The position numbers and the translations under genes are program-made. Shown here one piece after another: positions 14,288 through 17,557 of a stretch of 17,557 nucleotides of DNA. The notes beneath the pieces were generated by a model that did no database searches, was not told the origin of the DNA, and saw nothing but the letters and a program-made list of their open reading frames with translations. The stretch lies in contig JASLEM010000281.1 of the NCBI GenBank assembly GCA_030151165.1, forward strand, positions 1 through 17,557, read 5' to 3'. Origin of the DNA: Burkholderiaceae bacterium. Its GTDB lineage: Bacteria > Pseudomonadota > Gammaproteobacteria > Burkholderiales > Burkholderiaceae. Position 1 is the stretch's first letter. Each line of letters starts with the position of its first letter.

Positions 14288-15214
14288 ATGGATCCCCTGT
14301 CCGACGTTCTCCGCCTGCTGAGACCCCGCGGCGTCACCGTCGGCGCGACGGACGTCGGCGGCCCCGTCGCGATCCGCTTCCCGGCCCACGACGGCGTGTA
14401 CTGCTACTCGGTGGCCGCGGGCGAGTGCTGGCTGGAGGTCGACGGCGGCCCCGCGCCGCTGAAGCTGACCGCGGGCGACTGCGTCGTGCTCCCCACCGGG
14501 CGGCCCTTCGTGCTGTCCAGCGAGCCGGGACTGCCGGCCATCGACGCGAGCGTGCTGTTCGACGATCGGCCCAACGGCTCGATCGCGACCTGGAACGGCG
14601 GCGGCAGCGGCACGATGTTCGCGGCCTACTTCGAGTTCGACTCCAGCCACTCGCAGTTCCTGCTGGGCGTGCTCGAGCCCGTGGTGCGCCTGCAGGCGCC
14701 CGACGCGCGCGACGCGCTGCGCACGGCGATCGAGCAGATGATGGGCGAGCTGAACCAGGCCCGACCCGGCGCCGAGGCGATCGTCGAGCATCTGGCGCAC
14801 ATCGCGCTGATCAAGGCGCTGAGGCTGCACCTGTCCGAGATGGCCGAGGAACGCACCGGCTGGCTGTTCGCGCTCGCGGATCCCCGCATCGGCGCCGCGA
14901 TCGCGGCCATGCATGCCGAACCGTCGCGCGCGTGGACCGTCGTCACGCTCGCCTCGGTCGCGGCGATGTCGCGCACCGTGTTCGCGGTGCGCTTCCGCCA
15001 GGCGGTCGGCGTGCCGCCGATGAACTACCTGACGCGGCTGCGCATGCTGATCGCGATACGGCTGCTCTCCGAGCCCGGTGCCCGGATCGCCGCGGTCGGG
15101 CGTGCGATCGGCTACGACTCGGAGAGCGCGTTCAGCACCGCCTTCCGGCGCGCCATGGGATCGGCGCCGAGACGCTACGCGAAGCCCGCGGCCGCAAGCA
15201 CGACGAGCCGATAG
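14288..15214 (+). CDS. AraC-family transcriptional regulator with cupin sensor domain
   Basis: A 308-residue protein. The N-terminal part (about 1-180) is a cupin-type ligand domain with VYCYSVAAGECWLEVDGG and AGDCVVLPTGRPFVL. The C-terminal part (about 195-300) holds the two AraC helix-turn-helix units: DPRIGAAIAAMHAEPSRAW, VTLASVAAMSRTVFAVRFRQ, VGVPPMNYLTRLRMLIAIRL, IAAVGRAIGYDSESAFSTAF and RRAMGSAPRRY. The ATG at 14288 is preferred to a TTG six codons upstream. Such regulators often control a divergent oxidoreductase, here the MDR gene that starts at 14213. Confidence 0.92.
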   Translation: MDPLSDVLRLLRPRGVTVGATDVGGPVAIRFPAHDGVYCYSVAAGECWLEVDGGPAPLKLTAGDCVVLPTGRPFVLSSEPGLPAIDASVLFDDRPNGSIATWNGGGSGTMFAAYFEFDSSHSQFLLGVLEPVVRLQAPDARDALRTAIEQMMGELNQARPGAEAIVEHLAHIALIKALRLHLSEMAEERTGWLFALADPRIGAAIAAMHAEPSRAWTVVTLASVAAMSRTVFAVRFRQAVGVPPMNYLTRLRMLIAIRLLSEPGARIAAVGRAIGYDSESAFSTAFRRAMGSAPRRYAKPAAASTTSR

Positions 15215-15476
15215 CCCGCGGGCCGCTTCCATCGGTGGATCGGTTTCCGGGGCCGGCGATCGACGTCCGCGCGGATGAGCCCGATCGCCATCGAGGCCGT
15301 CGCCCTCGTTCGTGGGGGGCGGCACGCGGCGCTCAGCCTGCCGCAAGCCACGACATCGCTTCGACACCAAGTCGTCATGCGGCGCTCGCAGCATCGCCTG
15401 CGAGCGGCCCCTTCCGCGCCAGCGCCGACGAAGCCGGACTGCCGCTCGCACACTCAAAACCAGGAGCGAAGCAGTC
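15215..15476 (+). other. Intergenic region before the phosphoesterase gene, with one strong hairpin
   Basis: No convincing gene lies in these 262 bases. A perfect 9-base-pair inverted repeat, cgctcgcag-catcgc-ctgcgagcg (15383-15406), lies about 170 bases after the AraC stop and about 70 bases before the next ATG. It has no T-tract; it could end the AraC transcript or lie in the leader of the next gene. Confidence 0.45.
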
Positions 15477-16754
15477 ATGAAGAAACTCATTCTTGCCGCA
15501 TGCGTGGCGGCCGTCGTGGCCGGCAGCGCCCAGGCCGGCCAGGGCTACGTGCCCAACGGCATTCCGTCGATCGACCACGTCTTCGTGATCATGATGGAGA
15601 ACCACGCTTACCAGCAGGTCGCGGGCAACCCGCAGGCGCCCTTCATCAACGCGCTGATGGCCAAGGCCAACGTCGCGACCAACTACTACGCGATCGCCCA
15701 TCCGAGCTCGACGAACTACCTCGAGGTCGTCGGCGGCTCGAACTTCAACAACCTGTCCGACCAGTACCCCGACTGGCACAACACGGCGTGCATCCCGAAC
15801 ATCGCCCCGGGCCGCCCGACCAACCTCGACAACCCGAGCACCGGCCTGGTCTGCCCGATCCACGGCGGCCGCGGCACCGACGCGCCGACGCCCGTGCTCG
15901 ACCTGTCGCAGAACGAGACCTCGGCGCCACCGCTGACGAACCTGGACGGCAGGCACGGGATCGCGGCCGACACCAACATCGACGGCATCACGATCGCCGA
16001 CCAGCTCGTCAACGCCGGCAAGTCGTGGAAGAGCTACCAGGAAGGGCTGCCCGAGATCGGCGCCGACGGCGTCAACGTCAGCGACGGTTTCTACAGCGTC
16101 GGCGGCAAGAACGCGCTCGGCGAGAACGTCACCTCGAACTTCGCCGCGCTGTCGACGCCCGGCAACCCGGTGAGCGCCGACAACGTCGTCTACCTCTACG
16201 CTGTCAAGCACGACCCGTTCGCCTACTTCGCATCGGTGCAGGAAGGCCGCGACCCCGCGCTGAGCCTGCGCCGGATCGTGCCGTTCGACGGCGAGCACGG
16301 TCTGTATGCCGACCTCAAGGCCGGCACGGTCCCGAACTTCGCGTTCATCGCGCCGAACCAGTGCGACGACATGCACGGCCGCGGCAACGGCACCGCCTTC
16401 TGCAACTACGACGCCGACGACAACGGCACGCAGACCGGCCTGAATCCGTCGCTGATCCTGCAGGGCGACCAGTCGGTGCAGCGCATCGTCACCGCGATCA
16501 AGGCGTCGCGCGTGTGGTCGGAGCGTCGCAGCGCGATCGTGATCCTGTGGGACGAGAACGACTACAGCACGAGCACGTCGAACCGGGTGGTCACGATCGT
16601 CGACACCAACTATGGCCCGCACCGCGTCGTGAGCTCGAAGTTCTACGACCACTACTCGCTGACCAGGACGCTCGACGCCGCCTTCGGGCTGCCCTGCCTG
16701 AACCATGCCTGCGACGCGGGCGTGGAGGTGATGTCCGACCTGTTCCGTCAGTGA
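15477..16754 (+). CDS. Exported phosphoesterase (PF04185-type, phospholipase C/acid phosphatase family)
   Basis: A 425-residue protein with a Sec signal peptide (MKKLILAACVAAVVAGSAQA, likely cut after residue 20). The mature part shows the PF04185 pattern: IDHVFVIMMENHAYQQVAG with E41-N42 as probable metal ligands, H75-P-S-S-T-N-Y-L in the active-site region, the distal W358-D-E-N-D, and D391-H-Y-S-L-T-R-T-L near the end. The family includes phospholipases C and acid phosphatases and belongs to the alkaline-phosphatase superfamily. The substrate is unknown. The ATG at 15477 is supported by AGGAG ten bases upstream and by the signal peptide. Several cysteines (for example in TACIPN, LVCPIHGG, NQCDDMHG and LPCLNHACDAG) suggest disulfides in the periplasm. 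A multicopper oxidase gene follows 72 bases downstream, probably in the same transcript. Confidence 0.9.
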   Translation: MKKLILAACVAAVVAGSAQAGQGYVPNGIPSIDHVFVIMMENHAYQQVAGNPQAPFINALMAKANVATNYYAIAHPSSTNYLEVVGGSNFNNLSDQYPDWHNTACIPNIAPGRPTNLDNPSTGLVCPIHGGRGTDAPTPVLDLSQNETSAPPLTNLDGRHGIAADTNIDGITIADQLVNAGKSWKSYQEGLPEIGADGVNVSDGFYSVGGKNALGENVTSNFAALSTPGNPVSADNVVYLYAVKHDPFAYFASVQEGRDPALSLRRIVPFDGEHGLYADLKAGTVPNFAFIAPNQCDDMHGRGNGTAFCNYDADDNGTQTGLNPSLILQGDQSVQRIVTAIKASRVWSERRSAIVILWDENDYSTSTSNRVVTIVDTNYGPHRVVSSKFYDHYSLTRTLDAAFGLPCLNHACDAGVEVMSDLFRQ

Positions 16755-16764
16755 GCGTCGGCCA

Positions 16765-16830
16765 ATGAGCGTCGGCATGGGCTCGAACCCGTTCGGCCTC
16801 CGCGCAGGACGGGTGGCCTCGAGCCGATGA
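16765..16830 (+). CDS. Possible 21-codon leader ORF before the multicopper oxidase
   Basis: ATG at 16765 opens a frame of 21 codons (MSVGMGSNPFGLRAGRVASSR) whose TGA overlaps the ATG of the oxidase gene as ATGA, the usual sign of translational coupling. It fills most of the gap after the phosphoesterase stop. No Shine-Dalgarno is seen in front of it, and overlap by chance is possible, so coding is uncertain. Confidence 0.25.
   Translation: MSVGMGSNPFGLRAGRVASSR
16780..16825 (+). promoter_or_regulatory. Hairpin directly upstream of the multicopper oxidase start
   Basis: ggctcga (16780-16786) pairs with tcgagcc (16819-16825), and the adjoining acccgt (16787-16792) with acgggt (16809-16814), leaving a four-base bulge (16815-16818) and a 16-base loop. 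The 13-pair structure ends one base before the ATG at 16827, so it would hide the ribosome-binding region. No T-tract follows, so it does not look like a terminator. Confidence 0.5.
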
Positions 16831-17557
16831 GGTCGCGTCGGTCGATCCGGGCGGCGATCACGATCGCGTCGTGCGCGCTGCTCGCGCAGGGCAGCGGCGC
16901 GGCTGCGGTCGCGAGCTCGAGCTCGAGCGCCGTCGCGCTCGCGCCGGACTTCGACCCGGCCAGCACGCCCGACCATCCCTGCGGCGTCGGCACGCCGCCG
17001 CCGGGTCACGCGCTGCGGGACGTGCAGGCGTCGCCCGGCGGCCTGGCCATCGACGTGAAGCAGGACGGCGACCGGCTCTGCTACGTCGTCGACGGCAACG
17101 CCGATGCGCCCGTCCTGCGCGTCCGCCAGGGCGCGCGGCTGGACGTGACCTTGACGAACGGCATCACGGATCCCGCGCGCATCGAGGCGGTGATGGCCGC
17201 GGGCCAGCTCAAGACGGCCAACGAGCCGGTGCCGCGCACGCCCGGGTTCTACGGCGTCGTCCCCGGCATGCACCACCCCGCCACCGGCGCGACGAACCTG
17301 CATCTGCATGGCTTCGCCGTCCCGCCGGTCGCGCCGCAGGACGACGTGATGACGGTCTGCACCGACCCGGCGACCGGCCCGCCGCAGTGCGGCCGGCGCT
17401 CATTCGCCTATCGCTTCGAGATCCCCGCCGACATGCCGGCCGGGCTGTACTGGTACCACCCGCACATGCACGGCGAGGTGCAGGCGCAGATGCTGATGGG
17501 CCTGACCGGCGCGATCGTCGTGGAAGGCCCGGACGACGACGCGCGGCGCGCCGCCGG
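16827..17557 (+). CDS. Multicopper oxidase (partial, C-terminus off the right edge)
   Basis: The frame is open for 243 codons to the window edge. Two copper-binding motifs of the first cupredoxin domain are present: H159-L-H161-G and W209-Y-H211-P-H213-M-H215-G, the type 2/type 3 ligands of the trinuclear centre. The other two histidine clusters and the type 1 site would lie beyond 17557. The N-terminus (MRSRRSIRAAITIASCALLA) is an export signal; SRRSIR resembles a twin-arginine motif and IASC resembles a lipobox, so the export route is open. Multicopper oxidases of this type oxidise phenols, Cu(I) or Mn(II) with oxygen in the periplasm or outside. It follows the exported phosphoesterase. The ATG at 16827 has no clear Shine-Dalgarno, which fits coupling to an upstream ORF. 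Confidence 0.9.
   Translation, partial: MRSRRSIRAAITIASCALLAQGSGAAAVASSSSSAVALAPDFDPASTPDHPCGVGTPPPGHALRDVQASPGGLAIDVKQDGDRLCYVVDGNADAPVLRVRQGARLDVTLTNGITDPARIEAVMAAGQLKTANEPVPRTPGFYGVVPGMHHPATGATNLHLHGFAVPPVAPQDDVMTVCTDPATGPPQCGRRSFAYRFEIPADMPAGLYWYHPHMHGEVQAQMLMGLTGAIVVEGPDDDARRAA

Noticed and set aside
16913..16930. Tandem gagctc repeat in the multicopper oxidase gene
   Set aside because: It is a short serine-codon run (agc tcg) at the end of the export signal and needs no other explanation.
15375..17309. Minus-strand open frame of about 640 codons opposite the phosphoesterase and multicopper oxidase genes
   Set aside because: It runs antisense across two genes with strong motifs and signal peptides and shows only low-complexity Arg/Val/Asp residues.

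Overview
The window reads as chromosomal DNA of a very GC-rich betaproteobacterium, most likely a Burkholderiales member of the Rubrivivax/Roseateles/Leptothrix kind. This rests on the strong G/C bias at third codon positions, an ImuA-type SOS mutagenesis gene behind an E. coli-like LexA box, AhpC/AhpF of the enteric type, and a Feo operon. The organism assignment is inference; no rRNA or other marker gene is present.

Left part (1-3550), ordinary chromosome: the 5' part of imuA (minus strand, runs off the left edge) with a LexA box about 230 bases upstream; a YchJ-family SEC-C protein; a four-helix membrane protein of unknown function; a YciI-family protein; and the EamA/RarD transporter.

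Middle part (3480-8803), peroxide and ferrous-iron block: ahpC-ahpF form a minus-strand operon ending in a clear intrinsic terminator. Divergent to it, feoA-feoB and a small cysteine-rich membrane protein form a plus-strand operon. The roughly 365-base region between ahpC and feoA is the richest regulatory stretch in the window. It holds an OxyR-like pair of palindromes over the ahpC promoter, a second cluster of the same CTATCG/CGATAG half-sites, and a near-consensus promoter for feoA whose start region is covered by a Fur box. Peroxide defence and Fe(II) uptake therefore share one control region.

Right part (8858-17557), mixed or accessory content: an arylformamidase-like alpha/beta hydrolase; a complete tRNA-Ala(CGC) with its own terminator; a 4,5-dihydroxyphthalate decarboxylase-like gene divergent from a MarR regulator; a deletion scar in which a LysR regulator and a head-to-head SDR gene have both lost their 5' ends; a small hypothetical ORF; an MDR-family oxidoreductase divergent from an AraC regulator; and an exported PF04185-type phosphoesterase followed by an exported multicopper oxidase that runs off the right edge. 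A strong RNA hairpin and a 21-codon ORF precede the oxidase start.

I did not see CRISPR arrays, insertion sequences, phage genes or an obvious defence system. The best candidates for something not yet described are the shared palindromic operator between ahpC and feoA, the four-cysteine Feo-associated protein, the structured leader of the multicopper oxidase, and the LysR/SDR deletion scar.
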